In this document: positions 28,849-38,998 of the stretch, in pieces
Numbering within the stretch: position 1 is the stretch's first letter
Layout of the letters: each line of letters begins with the position of its first letter
Assembly: GCA_015665315.1 (NCBI GenBank)
Contig: JADFAK010000029.1
Coordinates: 1-64,000 of the forward strand
Source: Flavobacteriales bacterium
GTDB taxonomy: Bacteria; Bacteroidota; Bacteroidia; Flavobacteriales_D; Sanyastnellaceae
DNA: 64,000 bases
Reading direction: 5' to 3'
The notes under the pieces: generated by a model
The model's database searches: none
Told to the model about the DNA's origin: nothing
The model's input: only the letters and a program-made list of their open reading frames with translations
Translations under genes and position numbers: made by a program

Positions 28849-31488
28849 CTACGAAAGCGAAGCGAGCTTCTCTTCAATAATTTTAATCGTCTCTTCAGCA
28901 TCGGCCATCTTCTTCCGTTCGGCTGCCACGACTTGCTCGGGGGCGCCGCTTACAAAGCGTTCGTTGGAAAGTTTTTTACTTACGCTTTGACAGAATCCTT
29001 TGGCATACTCAAGCTCTTTCTTGAGCTTTTCGATTTCACCTTCAACATCAACGTTGTCTCCAAAAGGCACAAAGTATTCATTCCCGGAAACGATGAAAGA
29101 AAACGAATTCTCGACTTGCTCTTCGCAGTAGGTAATCGACGCAACATTGCACAAATGCTGGATCACGCAATCAAATGACTTATCTGCACCGTGATTGATT
29201 TTAGCAAATAGCTCAATCTGAATCTTGTTCGGAATATTGTTGTTCTTCCGAACTTGGCGGACATTACTTACTACTTCAGCAGTTTTTTCAAAGGACTCCA
29301 ACAACGCTGAATTGGGCGCTGATGCTTTTGGCCATTGAGCCAGTACAATTGATTCTTCAGGAGAATTACGCTCTCTCAAGAGGTGCCAAATTTCTTCCGA
29401 GATAAAGGGCATAAACGGATGAATGACACGCAGGATCGTTTCGAAGCTTGACACAGCATGTTCGTAGGTTGTCCTATCAATCGAATCACCGTAAGTAGGC
29501 TTGATCATCTCAAGGTACCACGAGCAGAAGTCGTCCCAAATAAGCTTGTAAGACAACATGAGTGCCTCTGAAATTCTGAATTGATCGTAGGCTGTATTCA
29601 ATTCGGCCAAGACTTGTGCCGACTTATTATCGAACCACAAGCTTCCCATTTTTGCCGACTCGGTTGGCTCTTTGTCCTCAATCTCCCAACTATTGATCAA
29701 TCGGAACGCGTTCCAAATTTTATTGGAGAAATTACGCCCTTGTTCGCACAACTTCGGATCAAAAGGCAAATCGTTACCGGCTGGACTCGTGAGCAACATC
29801 CCCACTCGCACGCCATCGGCACCATATTGCTTCATCAATTCGATTGGGTCTGGAGAATTACCGAGTGATTTACTCATTTTCCGCCCTTGCGTATCTCGCA
29901 CGATTCCTGTGAAGTAGACATTTTTAAATGGCAATTCATCTCGATACTCATATCCAGCAATGATCATTCGTGCCACCCAAAAGAACATGATTTCGGGAGC
30001 AGTTACGAGGTCATTGGTTGGGTAATAATAATCTACCTCCTCCTTTTCATAGAAACCATCGAACACAGAAATCGGCCAGAGCCACGAAGAAAACCATGTA
30101 TCGAGTACGTCTTCATCTTGTTTCAAATCGGCCTCAGTCAAGGACTGATTTCCCGTTTTTTCCCGGGCTTTCACCAAGGCGTCTTGCAAGGACTTAGCGA
30201 CTACAAACTGACCTTCTTCCTCTCCGTAATAATAAGCAGGGATTCGATGCCCCCACCAGAGCTGACGGCTAATGCACCAATCCTTGATGTTTTCCATCCA
30301 GTGACGGTAGGTATTTTTGAACTTTGCAGGATGGAATTGGATGTTGTCGTTCATCACATTCTCCAAGGCTGGTTTGCTCAATTCCTTCATATCAACCCAC
30401 CACTGTTGAGATAGGCGCGGTTCTATCACAACATCGGTGCGCTCTGAGTATCCGACTTTGTTGAGGTATTCTTCAATCTTTACAAGACTTCCTTTTTCCT
30501 CTAGTTCTTTGACGATTTTCTTGCGGACAACAAATCGATCTTCACCTACATACATTTGGGCATCTGGCCCCAAGGTTCCATCGGCGTTCATAATGTTGAT
30601 CGTCTCGAGCTTGTGTTTTTGCCCAAGCATGAAGTCATTGGCATCGTGTGCAGGGGTTACTTTCAAACAACCCGTACCGAATTCCATTTCAACATAGTCG
30701 TCCAAGATGATTGGAATTTCACGTCCCAACAAAGGCACAATAGCCTTCTTTCCGTGCAGATGAGTGAAACGCTCATCTTTCGGGTGGATACAAATTGCCG
30801 TATCGCCCAGAATTGTCTCTGGACGCGTAGTTGCAATCGTTACAAACTCATTCGAACCGAGGATTTGGTACTTGACATAGTAGAGTTTAGAGTTCTCTTC
30901 TTTGTGAATCACCTCCTCGTCGCTCAATGCGGTTTTGGCCGATGGATCCCAATTGATCATTCGCTCTCCCCGGTAAATTTTTCCCTTTTCGAACAAGTCT
31001 ACAAAGGTGTCAATTACACTTTCGTAGTACTTATCATCCATTGTGAATCGGGTTCGGTCCCAATCACAACTTGCGCCTAATTTTTTAAGTTGCTCCAGAA
31101 TAATACCTCCATGCTTATCGGTCCACTCCCAAGCATGCTCCAAGAAAGCATCTCTACTTAGGTCCGATTTTTTAATTCCTTCAGCTCGCAATTTCTGCAC
31201 AACCTTGGCCTCTGTGGCAATAGACGCGTGGTCGGTACCTGGCACCCAACAAGCATTCTTACCCATCATGCGCGCACGGCGGACCAATACATCTTGAATC
31301 GTATTGTTCAACATATGCCCCATATGGAGGACTCCGGTCACATTGGGTGGTGGAATTACGATGGTGAAAGGTTCTCTTTCGTCAGGAACTGATTTAAAGA
31401 ATTCGTTCTTTAACCAGAATTCGTACCACTTGTCCTCGGTTACCGTCGGATCGTATTTTGCTGGAATATCCATTGCTTTTTTATTCAA
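28849..31488 (-). CDS. valS: Valyl-tRNA synthetase
   Basis: PPPNVTGVLHMGHMLNNTIQD, GTDHASIATE, KMSKSLGNSPDP; C-terminal coiled coil. Confidence 0.97.
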   Translation of the reverse strand: MNKKAMDIPAKYDPTVTEDKWYEFWLKNEFFKSVPDEREPFTIVIPPPNVTGVLHMGHMLNNTIQDVLVRRARMMGKNACWVPGTDHASIATEAKVVQKLRAEGIKKSDLSRDAFLEHAWEWTDKHGGIILEQLKKLGASCDWDRTRFTMDDKYYESVIDTFVDLFEKGKIYRGERMINWDPSAKTALSDEEVIHKEENSKLYYVKYQILGSNEFVTIATTRPETILGDTAICIHPKDERFTHLHGKKAIVPLLGREIPIILDDYVEMEFGTGCLKVTPAHDANDFMLGQKHKLETINIMNADGTLGPDAQMYVGEDRFVVRKKIVKELEEKGSLVKIEEYLNKVGYSERTDVVIEPRLSQQWWVDMKELSKPALENVMNDNIQFHPAKFKNTYRHWMENIKDWCISRQLWWGHRIPAYYYGEEEGQFVVAKSLQDALVKAREKTGNQSLTEADLKQDEDVLDTWFSSWLWPISVFDGFYEKEEVDYYYPTNDLVTAPEIMFFWVARMIIAGYEYRDELPFKNVYFTGIVRDTQGRKMSKSLGNSPDPIELMKQYGADGVRVGMLLTSPAGNDLPFDPKLCEQGRNFSNKIWNAFRLINSWEIEDKEPTESAKMGSLWFDNKSAQVLAELNTAYDQFRISEALMLSYKLIWDDFCSWYLEMIKPTYGDSIDRTTYEHAVSSFETILRVIHPFMPFISEEIWHLLRERNSPEESIVLAQWPKASAPNSALLESFEKTAEVVSNVRQVRKNNNIPNKIQIELFAKINHGADKSFDCVIQHLCNVASITYCEEQVENSFSFIVSGNEYFVPFGDNVDVEGEIEKLKKELEYAKGFCQSVSKKLSNERFVSGAPEQVVAAERKKMADAEETIKIIEEKLASLS

Positions 31489-31502
31489 TCTAGTGAAGCT
31501 CG

Positions 31503-31532
31503 CAAAATTACACAGATTGTTGGCGTGGGCAA
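31503..31532 (-). promoter_or_regulatory. Bacteroidetes-type promoter of valS
   Basis: Minus strand TTG (31530-31532) - N19 - TAATTTTG (31503-31510), matching the TTG/TAnnTTTG consensus. Confidence 0.7.
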
Positions 31533-31688
31533 TGATCTTATCCCGTGCATTTTGATTTAAGCTTTAGCACAAGGCAAATGAATTTAACATCTCGCAACAT
31601 GGTTTGGCATTCGTTAACATAACAATTTGCAGCGTTGGCCGTCTTACAGGTGTCTTTAAGATACTGAAGATCATCAAAACGCAAAACC

Positions 31689-32039
31689 ATGAATTCAAAA
31701 ACACTATTCTCCATCATTGCCGCATTCGTATTCTCAGTTCAGTTTACGTACGCGCAGCCACTTGAGTCCACTCCCAATATGGGCAAAGAAGAAATCAGAA
31801 AAACCATCGTGACCCACCTAAGTGGAATGAATGTCAAAGGTGCCGCACGGTTTACCGAGGACATTAAAATCTGCTTCAAGATTCAGTCGGACGGACTTGT
31901 GCAGCTGCACGAGGTTGTTTGTAGCAATCCGAAGTTGGCCAAAGAAATTAAAGAAGAGTTGAAAGACATGAAGGTTGAAACATCCGACTCAGATGAAGAT
32001 CAGTTCTACTGGATAACCGTGAAGTTCAAGGTTGTCTAG
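31689..32039 (+). CDS. Hypothetical secreted protein
   Basis: 116 aa with signal peptide ending FTYAQP. Confidence 0.6.
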   Translation: MNSKTLFSIIAAFVFSVQFTYAQPLESTPNMGKEEIRKTIVTHLSGMNVKGAARFTEDIKICFKIQSDGLVQLHEVVCSNPKLAKEIKEELKDMKVETSDSDEDQFYWITVKFKVV

Positions 32040-32061
32040 CAGGTTTATATATAGGAAGCGG

Positions 32062-32095
32062 AAAGGGAGTATTCTAACGAATGCTCCCTTTTTGT
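32062..32095 (+). terminator. Intrinsic terminator
   Basis: AAAGGGAGTATT ... AATGCTCCCTTTTT. Confidence 0.75.
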
Positions 32096-32210
32096 TTTCG
32101 GGAAGCTTAGATGGGTTAATGAAATGTTAAAGGAGTTATGAAGCTGTTAAATGCCGAACTTAGCGGAAAATGTGAGCGTAATTCGTAGGGCAAACAAAAA
32201 TTCAAAAATC

Positions 32211-32606
32211 ATGAACAAATTTCTACCAACCCTTTTTCTTGCCCTTATGAGCACCGTGATGATGTCGCAGCCAGTATTGGGCGAACCCAATTTAAGTGTG
32301 GAACAAGACACCTATGATTTCGGTCAAGTGGATCAATTTGAGCACACAGAATGTGTCATTGTGGTGACCAATACGGGCGACCAACCTTTGATCATTAGCA
32401 AATGTCAAAAATCGTGTGGTTGCACAATACCTCAATGTGACCCGACTCCTATTGAACCTGGACAGACCTCTGAGATTACCATTAAGTATGACTCAGGACG
32501 CGTTGGCCCATTTAACAAATCGATCACGGTTCACAGCAATGATCCTGATGAACCAAAGAAAGTACTGCGCATTAAGGGAGAGGTCTTGGCGCAAAAGAAA
32601 GACTAA
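32211..32606 (+). CDS. DUF1573 domain protein (paralogue 1)
   Basis: YDFGQVDQFEHTECVIVVTNTGDQPLIISKCQKSCGCTIPQCDPTPIEPGQTSEITIKYDS. Start set to MNKFLPTLF. Confidence 0.88.
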   Translation: MNKFLPTLFLALMSTVMMSQPVLGEPNLSVEQDTYDFGQVDQFEHTECVIVVTNTGDQPLIISKCQKSCGCTIPQCDPTPIEPGQTSEITIKYDSGRVGPFNKSITVHSNDPDEPKKVLRIKGEVLAQKKD

Positions 32607-32690
32607 TTGAAACTTTAAACACAAAAATGCGTGTAATACAGATCTTGTTAAGCATTTGTTAAAGCGCATTAACAATCATTCTACTGGTAT

Positions 32691-32698
32691 TATATTTG
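32691..32698 (+). promoter_or_regulatory. Candidate -7 element TATATTTG upstream of DUF1573 paralogue 2
   Basis: TAnnTTTG 41 nt before the ATG at 32740. Confidence 0.5.
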
Positions 32699-32739
32699 CC
32701 TTAGAGTATTCCAAAATAGAAACGACAAAACAAAGTATT

Positions 32740-33195
32740 ATGAAAAAAGCAATCTTGTCAATCGCATTTGTATTCGGCGCAGCCGTAGCAATGCTAGCTC
32801 AGACAGAAGTAGTAACAGGCCCAGCAATCGCATTGGACAAAGAAGTACATGATTATGGTACTATTCAGCAAGGTGGTGACGGAGCGTGTGAGTTTATTGT
32901 ATCTAACACTGGTACTGAGCCGTTGATCATTGCTAAGTGCAAAGGATCTTGTGGTTGTACTGTACCTAAGTGCGACAAGAACCCAGTTCTTCCAGGTGAA
33001 ACTTCTGCAATTTCAGTGAAGTATGACACGAAGCGTGTTGGACCAATTAACAAGAGTGTAACAATCACTTCAAATGCTGTTAATGAGCCTACGAAAGTGA
33101 TTCGTATCAAAGGAAAAGTTGAAGGAGACCCAAGCGCTACTCCAGCTACTCCAGTTAAGGTTCCTTCGGAAGGAGCTCCTGTTAACAAGCAATAA
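32740..33195 (+). CDS. DUF1573 domain protein (paralogue 2)
   Basis: HDYGTIQQGGDGACEFIVSNTGTEPLIIAKCKGSCGCTVPKCDKNPVLPGETSAISVKYDT. Start set to MKKAILS. Confidence 0.88.
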   Translation: MKKAILSIAFVFGAAVAMLAQTEVVTGPAIALDKEVHDYGTIQQGGDGACEFIVSNTGTEPLIIAKCKGSCGCTVPKCDKNPVLPGETSAISVKYDTKRVGPINKSVTITSNAVNEPTKVIRIKGKVEGDPSATPATPVKVPSEGAPVNKQ

Positions 33196-33202
33196 TATAC
33201 GT

Positions 33203-33592
33203 ATGAGCCTGAATGTCAAGTCTATTTTCATTCTGCTCTTCACTATAACATTGAACTCCGCAACTGTCTTTGGACAGTTTGCGGAGTTTTTATTTGAGGA
33301 AGAGGTACACAAGTTTGACAAGACACAAGAGGGCGAACAGCTTTCGCATACCTTCCGATTCACCAATACTGGTGATGCACCTTTGATCATATCGAAATAC
33401 AAGGTTGAATGCACGTGCACCGTTGCAACTTATTCCAAAGACCCCATTCTCCCGGGAGAGGAAGGCACCATTGAGGTCACTTTTGACACACATGAGAAGA
33501 TTGGTTGGCAATACCGGCAGATCGAATTGTACGCCAACACAAAAAAATCTCCCACTATCATCGAGCTACGCGTAAAAATCTTGAATGATTAG
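33203..33592 (+). CDS. DUF1573 domain protein (paralogue 3, divergent)
   Basis: HKFDKTQEGEQLSHTFRFTNTGDAPLIISKYKVECTCTVATYSKDPILPGEEGTIEVTFDTHEKIGWQ. Start set to MSLNVKS. Confidence 0.85.
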   Translation: MSLNVKSIFILLFTITLNSATVFGQFAEFLFEEEVHKFDKTQEGEQLSHTFRFTNTGDAPLIISKYKVECTCTVATYSKDPILPGEEGTIEVTFDTHEKIGWQYRQIELYANTKKSPTIIELRVKILND

Positions 33593-33730
33593 CGGTTGAA
33601 CCGAACTCAAAGCATAGTTCAACTGGCTTCGAATCCCTTAGTGCTCCTTATCGACTTCTTGACCGAGCGCAGTTGCCTAGCTACCATCTACAGTCCTCTT
33701 TCCACTTAGTTCATCATTTGCCTTGTGCAT

Positions 33731-33762
33731 AAAAAAAAGCCCCACGAATCGCAGGGCTTTTT
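33731..33762 (-). terminator. Terminator of the TonB receptor/hydrolase operon
   Basis: AAAAAGCCC ... GGGCTTTTT. Confidence 0.75.
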
Positions 33763-33785
33763 CACTAATATGAACTAAACAGGGA

Positions 33786-35981
33786 TTACTCCTTGATCAA
33801 TTTCTGAGTCAATTGCTGATTTCCAGCAAAAACAGTTACAAAATAAACACCCGTCTCTAAGTTTTGCGTGTTGAGCTCAACTTGGGCAGACAATGGCGAT
33901 TGAATCACTTCTACTACTTCTCCGATGAGGTTGTGAACGATTACACGATCCATCAATCCTTTGGTAGTAATCTTTACGTTTCCAGTCGTTGGATTCGGAT
34001 AAAGATCAAAGTTAGCAGCTGTAAATTCTTCAACGCTCACTGTAAGCTGAGTGATGTGAATACAATACTCACCATCTGCTTGAACGCCTACTTCATCTAC
34101 ACCAACTCCGTTGAAACCATCAATCATGATGATGTAATCTTGTCCGTCAACAGTTGAAAAGTCCAAACCGGCAAAATAGTTATCGGTTACGGCATTATCA
34201 GAATCCTCGCTACAGCCATCGGCTACAGGAACGAGTGCACCACAGTCTCCTGTGAAAATCTGAATCTGCGTATCACCGAAGTCAATGTAGTCGGCTAATC
34301 CGCCGCCACAATCGCCTGTTTCGATGGTATAATCTTCACCATCACCGGTAAAGGTGTAGTACATTGTATTGTTCAAGACAGGATCAACATTGAAGCTAGG
34401 CTCACCAAAGCAATCATATCCAGAAGTAGGATCTGAAGCTGTTGATGTAGCTAGAGTGTTGTCATATACATCCGAAATCACTTCATTCGTAGAGTTGGTA
34501 TGGAATAAATCATCCACATCGATTGCTCCTGCACAGTCGTTATTTGCTGGAGGTGCACCTGCGCATGGATTTCCAGGAAGATCCATCACGCACATTACAC
34601 GTGGAAGAATATATCCTTGAATCGTATCCAGGTAAGCCATTCCTTTTTCGGCTGACATATCTGGGTTCGTTGCCAAAGAAGCTTGGTGAATGGTTACTCC
34701 AAGAGGCGTAACTATTTGCGAATTCGGAGAATTTGGATCCCACCATTCCCAAGGAGCTGCCTGATTGAATGTAAAATCCTCAAGAGGAAGTTCAATTGGG
34801 AACAATCCTTCAGGTGTCGCGCTTACAGTTATCTGAGTAGCATTGGATGCATCAAAGGTCTGTCCGTACAAAGAACGTGCGCGATCGGTATAAGGATCGC
34901 CATCAGGTAGACTAGCAAATACATCGTTAATACCGAGGTCGTTGCACTTTTGGATAAATTGATTGGCACCATTCACTGGCACAACGTCTTGTAGACTTCC
35001 AGGAACAATAACGATACCCTCGTCAAAAGGAGCAAAATCGTCACGAATGCAGTTAACACCTACCATTGGCACATCGCCAGGCCCAAGCCACGACTCATCG
35101 GCCATAGCTCCACCGGCGTTGATCACCATGCTTACATCGGCCGAAATACCATTGTCACGGTAAAGGTTCACTGAATTTGGGTAACCCCAACCTTCAACAA
35201 CACCAACCGCCAATGTGTCGACATAGCTTACGTCTGGCTCAAAAGGGTCTGGAATAAATTTGTCCAAGAAAAGCTCCGTTGCGGCGTCATCAAGCGTTGC
35301 ATAAGAAGTAGCGATATAGCCTCCAGAACCTTGTCCGAAAATAGCAATACGCGTTTCATCGATTTCCCATTGATTATCGGCCATGGCATCTGCTCTCATA
35401 TAGCGGACAGCCATTTTCGCATCATGGATAGCACGGTAAACGGCATTAAGGAGCGTTCCTCTTCTTTCTTGCACAGAAGGAAGATCAGGTCTCCAGCCCA
35501 GACGATAATCGGCACTAATGGCAACATACCCGCGCTTGGCCCAACCTCTACACAAGGCTACAGCAGAGCTATCGGTCCGTTCCCCTGTAGCAGACATATT
35601 TTGGGGCTGCGGAAGGAAGTTACCTGTGTGAAGGAAAAGAATAACAGGGCGTTCATCCACATCATCATCATCCATGTTTGGGTAATAGATATCCATTTCG
35701 ATATCTATGATTTTCACGTCGGTCGAACCATCAGCTGGATCGTAGTAGGCAGCCGGGAATTCGAGGCCATTGTCAACAATATTGCTCAAAGTTCCGATAT
35801 CGACAGCGGTATTTGGTCCGTCGAGAACTGAAGTTAGAAAATTAATATTGGTCGCGTAAACGACAGTTTCCATCTCTATCTGATCATCCGTAAAGACCTC
35901 CTCGAGATATCTCTGAGCGAAGGCTCCTTGGACCGACAAGACGGCAGTTAGCAGAAGAATAGTACGTAAAGTTTTGCTCAT
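33786..35981 (-). CDS. Secreted alpha/beta-hydrolase-like protein with beta domain and T9SS sorting domain
   Basis: RPVILFLHTGNF, VAISADYRLGW, ETRIAIFGQGSGGYIA; C-terminal FDLYPNPTTGNVKITTKG...TGVYFVTVFAG. Confidence 0.85.
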   Translation of the reverse strand: MSKTLRTILLLTAVLSVQGAFAQRYLEEVFTDDQIEMETVVYATNINFLTSVLDGPNTAVDIGTLSNIVDNGLEFPAAYYDPADGSTDVKIIDIEMDIYYPNMDDDDVDERPVILFLHTGNFLPQPQNMSATGERTDSSAVALCRGWAKRGYVAISADYRLGWRPDLPSVQERRGTLLNAVYRAIHDAKMAVRYMRADAMADNQWEIDETRIAIFGQGSGGYIATSYATLDDAATELFLDKFIPDPFEPDVSYVDTLAVGVVEGWGYPNSVNLYRDNGISADVSMVINAGGAMADESWLGPGDVPMVGVNCIRDDFAPFDEGIVIVPGSLQDVVPVNGANQFIQKCNDLGINDVFASLPDGDPYTDRARSLYGQTFDASNATQITVSATPEGLFPIELPLEDFTFNQAAPWEWWDPNSPNSQIVTPLGVTIHQASLATNPDMSAEKGMAYLDTIQGYILPRVMCVMDLPGNPCAGAPPANNDCAGAIDVDDLFHTNSTNEVISDVYDNTLATSTASDPTSGYDCFGEPSFNVDPVLNNTMYYTFTGDGEDYTIETGDCGGGLADYIDFGDTQIQIFTGDCGALVPVADGCSEDSDNAVTDNYFAGLDFSTVDGQDYIIMIDGFNGVGVDEVGVQADGEYCIHITQLTVSVEEFTAANFDLYPNPTTGNVKITTKGLMDRVIVHNLIGEVVEVIQSPLSAQVELNTQNLETGVYFVTVFAGNQQLTQKLIKE

Positions 35982-36013
35982 AATTTCATGTATTTAGTTA
36001 CTAATCTTGAGTA

Positions 36014-38968
36014 TTATTTCAACTCAAATAAGACAGACGCATACAGCAACCTTCCAACGCGGGGGCCGCCATATACTTGTAAGTTATCATTGTGTATAGC
36101 TCTTTCAAATTTATCAGAAAATGTGGTCAAGTCGTTATCAAAAAATGGAATTACACCAAAAAGATTTGAACCACCAACTTTAACTGTACAGTTAATGGCT
36201 GGCACATAGACATTGATTTGGGCATCAACCATATCGTATCGATCTATGGCACCAGTAAACTGAGGGGACCCTTCGAAAACGAAACCATCAATCCACTTGT
36301 AATTCACCCCGAATCCAACCTTCTTGATCCTGTTGAAAAGCACGAGATCCCTTCCGTTCAAACCAAGGTTATATTTATGCTTGGGCGTATTGAATGCTGG
36401 AATAATTGGATCATCCTCACCGCTCAAAAGCGTGTTGTAGCTATAATTGGCGTTGAAGGTGAGCCTTTTGAAGTAGTAATTAAGACCGATAGACGCACCC
36501 GTAGTTCGCACCTTCTCTTGGGCGTTGGCGGCCACACGATAGACACCAATACCTCCAACGGTATAGCCATTTGTTTCATCGAACTCGGCATCGATACCGA
36601 TTACGTAACCAATAAAGTCGGTGTAGACACTGTAATATGCGCCCACATCCAAGTACACACTTTTACTCACTGTCCCTCGGTATCCAGCTTCAATGGTTCG
36701 AACTTTTTCAGGACGAATTTTGTCAATATTGAAATACTCCAGTTTCTCCAGTCCGCCAATCAAGGAAGTTGAAGTTCGGTAATCATTGAAGGAATCAACT
36801 GTGATTAGTGAATCGGATCCTTCCTCAAATCGACCGTCGATATTTCCTAGAAGAATGGCACGCCCTACGTTGTAAAACAAGTACTGATCGGCCAAGGTCG
36901 GATTTCGAATGGCCGATGACACGCTGGCTCTAAAGGTGTGCTTTTCAGAGGGCAAGTAAACTACTGATCCAGCAAAGGATGGGAGAAAACCGAAGTTTTG
37001 GTTTTTATCTACGCGTGCCGTGGTATTTAACTTGAGCTTTTCCTCAAACAGTTTTGCTTCCAACCCCACATAGGAGCCGACCTCCCAATTCCGAATAACC
37101 ACTCTCGTTGAATCGGTAGTCACTCTGCGACCATTGCCATCCAGAATGTAATTCCCTAAGGAATCGACAGCGTATACATACTGCAAGGTGTCTTGAAAAA
37201 TTGTCCCTTGCGTATCAGGTCTGTACAGTCGACCACTCACACCTCCAACTATATCTAGATACTTGGTTTTTACTTTCTTTTCTCCTTGAATATTGTAAAG
37301 GGCTGATTTGTCATAGAACAGTGAACCACCCTCCGTAAATGTCTTGGAAGTCACCGCGGCATGCAGGGAGTCAAACCTCGCAGTTCCAGGCTCGAAGAAA
37401 GGTTCAATAACCGCCGTACTTTGGCTATTGATTTCATCTAGGGCTTGGTCATACAATCCGCTGAAATAGTCAAATTCCTCCAAGTACCATTCGGCAAGCA
37501 AGGTTCTAAAATAGTCCAGTTTTTCGTCATTCGGGATATCAGCTTCTAATGCCATATTGAACAACTCGTCGTAGCGCGGAAGGTCCTTGACGTCATCGGC
37601 ATAATTGAGTCGCCAGTACTGGGCCATTCTTGCATTCCACTCGGCTGTCTTGGCCGACTCGTCCAACATTCTAATTCCCGTCGTAACAATATCGTAGGTA
37701 TCTCCAGCGTCTTCTTGGGTTGAATAAATGCGTACAAACCAATCATCTTTGGCTCCAACTTGGAGTTTATGTTGCATGAATTCAACGTTCTTTAGAGCAT
37801 ATCTATTATCGCCTTGGTAAACCGTGGAGCCTGTGCTATAATTGAAATTGTAGCTAGCCTGTACGTTGGAAGAAATATTGTAATACAGCCCTGTATTGAA
37901 TTTTCTGTTGTCAGTGCTATAGTCCACTAAATCTATTTCCCTGTATCCTCGGCGATAGAAAGTACCCAAGCCGGCATAATCTTGCGGCAGGTCACTAAAA
38001 TCATTGTTGGTCGCTGAAGCTTCATCGCCGTATATATTCACAGCATTGTAACCAAAAGGATTGGTTTCATCGTGCAATGAACCAGTGATAGGCGAATAAT
38101 TTTCTGCCTCCCATTCATTGGCCGTTAGAGAGAACCAATTCAACTTAAAACCGAATTTCTCCTCACCTTTATCGTTTTTAATCACCTCGGCCAATCTGAA
38201 TGCATATTCCCACAATCCCCGCTCGCCTTTCTTCATATACATGCTGAAACCAGGAAAAGTAAAAGGATCCTTGGTTGTCATATTGATCACGCCATTGAAT
38301 GCTCCAGGACCGTAGAATGCCGAGGAAGCGCCTGCAATAATATCCACACGCATGACGTCTAAATCCGACGCCCCCAAGAAATTTCCGAGAGAAAAATTCA
38401 GCCCGGGAGATTGGTTGTCCACTCCATCGATTAATTGAAGCGATCTCACTGGTGAAGTAGAATTAAATCCGCGGGTATTGATGATTTTAAATCCCAGACT
38501 GGCTGATGTTAGGTCTACACCTTTCAAAGTTCCCAGACTTTCATAAAAACTACCTGAAGGGGCATCTTTGATCGCAATAACATCCATTGACTCGACTGTG
38601 AGCGAGGCTTGCTTTTGTTTATCTGAAATTCGTTGTCCGACTATCTCAGCTTCTGAAAGCATAACATTGTCTTCTTTCAAACGAATCGTAATATTCGAAA
38701 CTGGCGCAGTGAAAGTTTGCACCTGCGGGAGGTAGCTAATAAAAGAGAACTCCAAATTAACTGGAAACGATTTGACATCGATTTCGAAAACACCATCAAA
38801 ATCGGTACTCACACCTGTCGTAGTGCCTTTGATGATGACATTTCCAAAAATGATAGGATCGCCCGTCGTGGCGTCGAGCATAACGCCCTTTACAACACCT
38901 TGCCCCAAGATCAATTGGGAGCAAAGAGCAATCATAACTGTGAGGCTTATTCGAGACAACAATTTCAT
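36014..38968 (-). CDS. TonB-dependent receptor with carboxypeptidase-like regulatory domain
   Basis: GVVKGVMLDATTGDPIIFGNVIIKGTTTGVSTDFDGVFEID; plug region ASSAFYGPGAFNGVINMTTKDP; C-terminal barrel. Confidence 0.9.
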   Translation of the reverse strand: MKLLSRISLTVMIALCSQLILGQGVVKGVMLDATTGDPIIFGNVIIKGTTTGVSTDFDGVFEIDVKSFPVNLEFSFISYLPQVQTFTAPVSNITIRLKEDNVMLSEAEIVGQRISDKQKQASLTVESMDVIAIKDAPSGSFYESLGTLKGVDLTSASLGFKIINTRGFNSTSPVRSLQLIDGVDNQSPGLNFSLGNFLGASDLDVMRVDIIAGASSAFYGPGAFNGVINMTTKDPFTFPGFSMYMKKGERGLWEYAFRLAEVIKNDKGEEKFGFKLNWFSLTANEWEAENYSPITGSLHDETNPFGYNAVNIYGDEASATNNDFSDLPQDYAGLGTFYRRGYREIDLVDYSTDNRKFNTGLYYNISSNVQASYNFNYSTGSTVYQGDNRYALKNVEFMQHKLQVGAKDDWFVRIYSTQEDAGDTYDIVTTGIRMLDESAKTAEWNARMAQYWRLNYADDVKDLPRYDELFNMALEADIPNDEKLDYFRTLLAEWYLEEFDYFSGLYDQALDEINSQSTAVIEPFFEPGTARFDSLHAAVTSKTFTEGGSLFYDKSALYNIQGEKKVKTKYLDIVGGVSGRLYRPDTQGTIFQDTLQYVYAVDSLGNYILDGNGRRVTTDSTRVVIRNWEVGSYVGLEAKLFEEKLKLNTTARVDKNQNFGFLPSFAGSVVYLPSEKHTFRASVSSAIRNPTLADQYLFYNVGRAILLGNIDGRFEEGSDSLITVDSFNDYRTSTSLIGGLEKLEYFNIDKIRPEKVRTIEAGYRGTVSKSVYLDVGAYYSVYTDFIGYVIGIDAEFDETNGYTVGGIGVYRVAANAQEKVRTTGASIGLNYYFKRLTFNANYSYNTLLSGEDDPIIPAFNTPKHKYNLGLNGRDLVLFNRIKKVGFGVNYKWIDGFVFEGSPQFTGAIDRYDMVDAQINVYVPAINCTVKVGGSNLFGVIPFFDNDLTTFSDKFERAIHNDNLQVYGGPRVGRLLYASVLFELK

Positions 38969-38998
38969 TTAATCTACAAGTTACCGAAGTAAAGCATA

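Noticed and set aside
31563-31580. TTTAGCACAAGGCAAATG, resembling the dispersed element
   Set aside because: Only 14 of 18 positions match; a match this good is plausible by chance in 64 kb.
37488-37498. CCATTCGGCAA inside the TonB receptor gene
   Set aside because: Only 11 nt matching; lacks the rest of the element.
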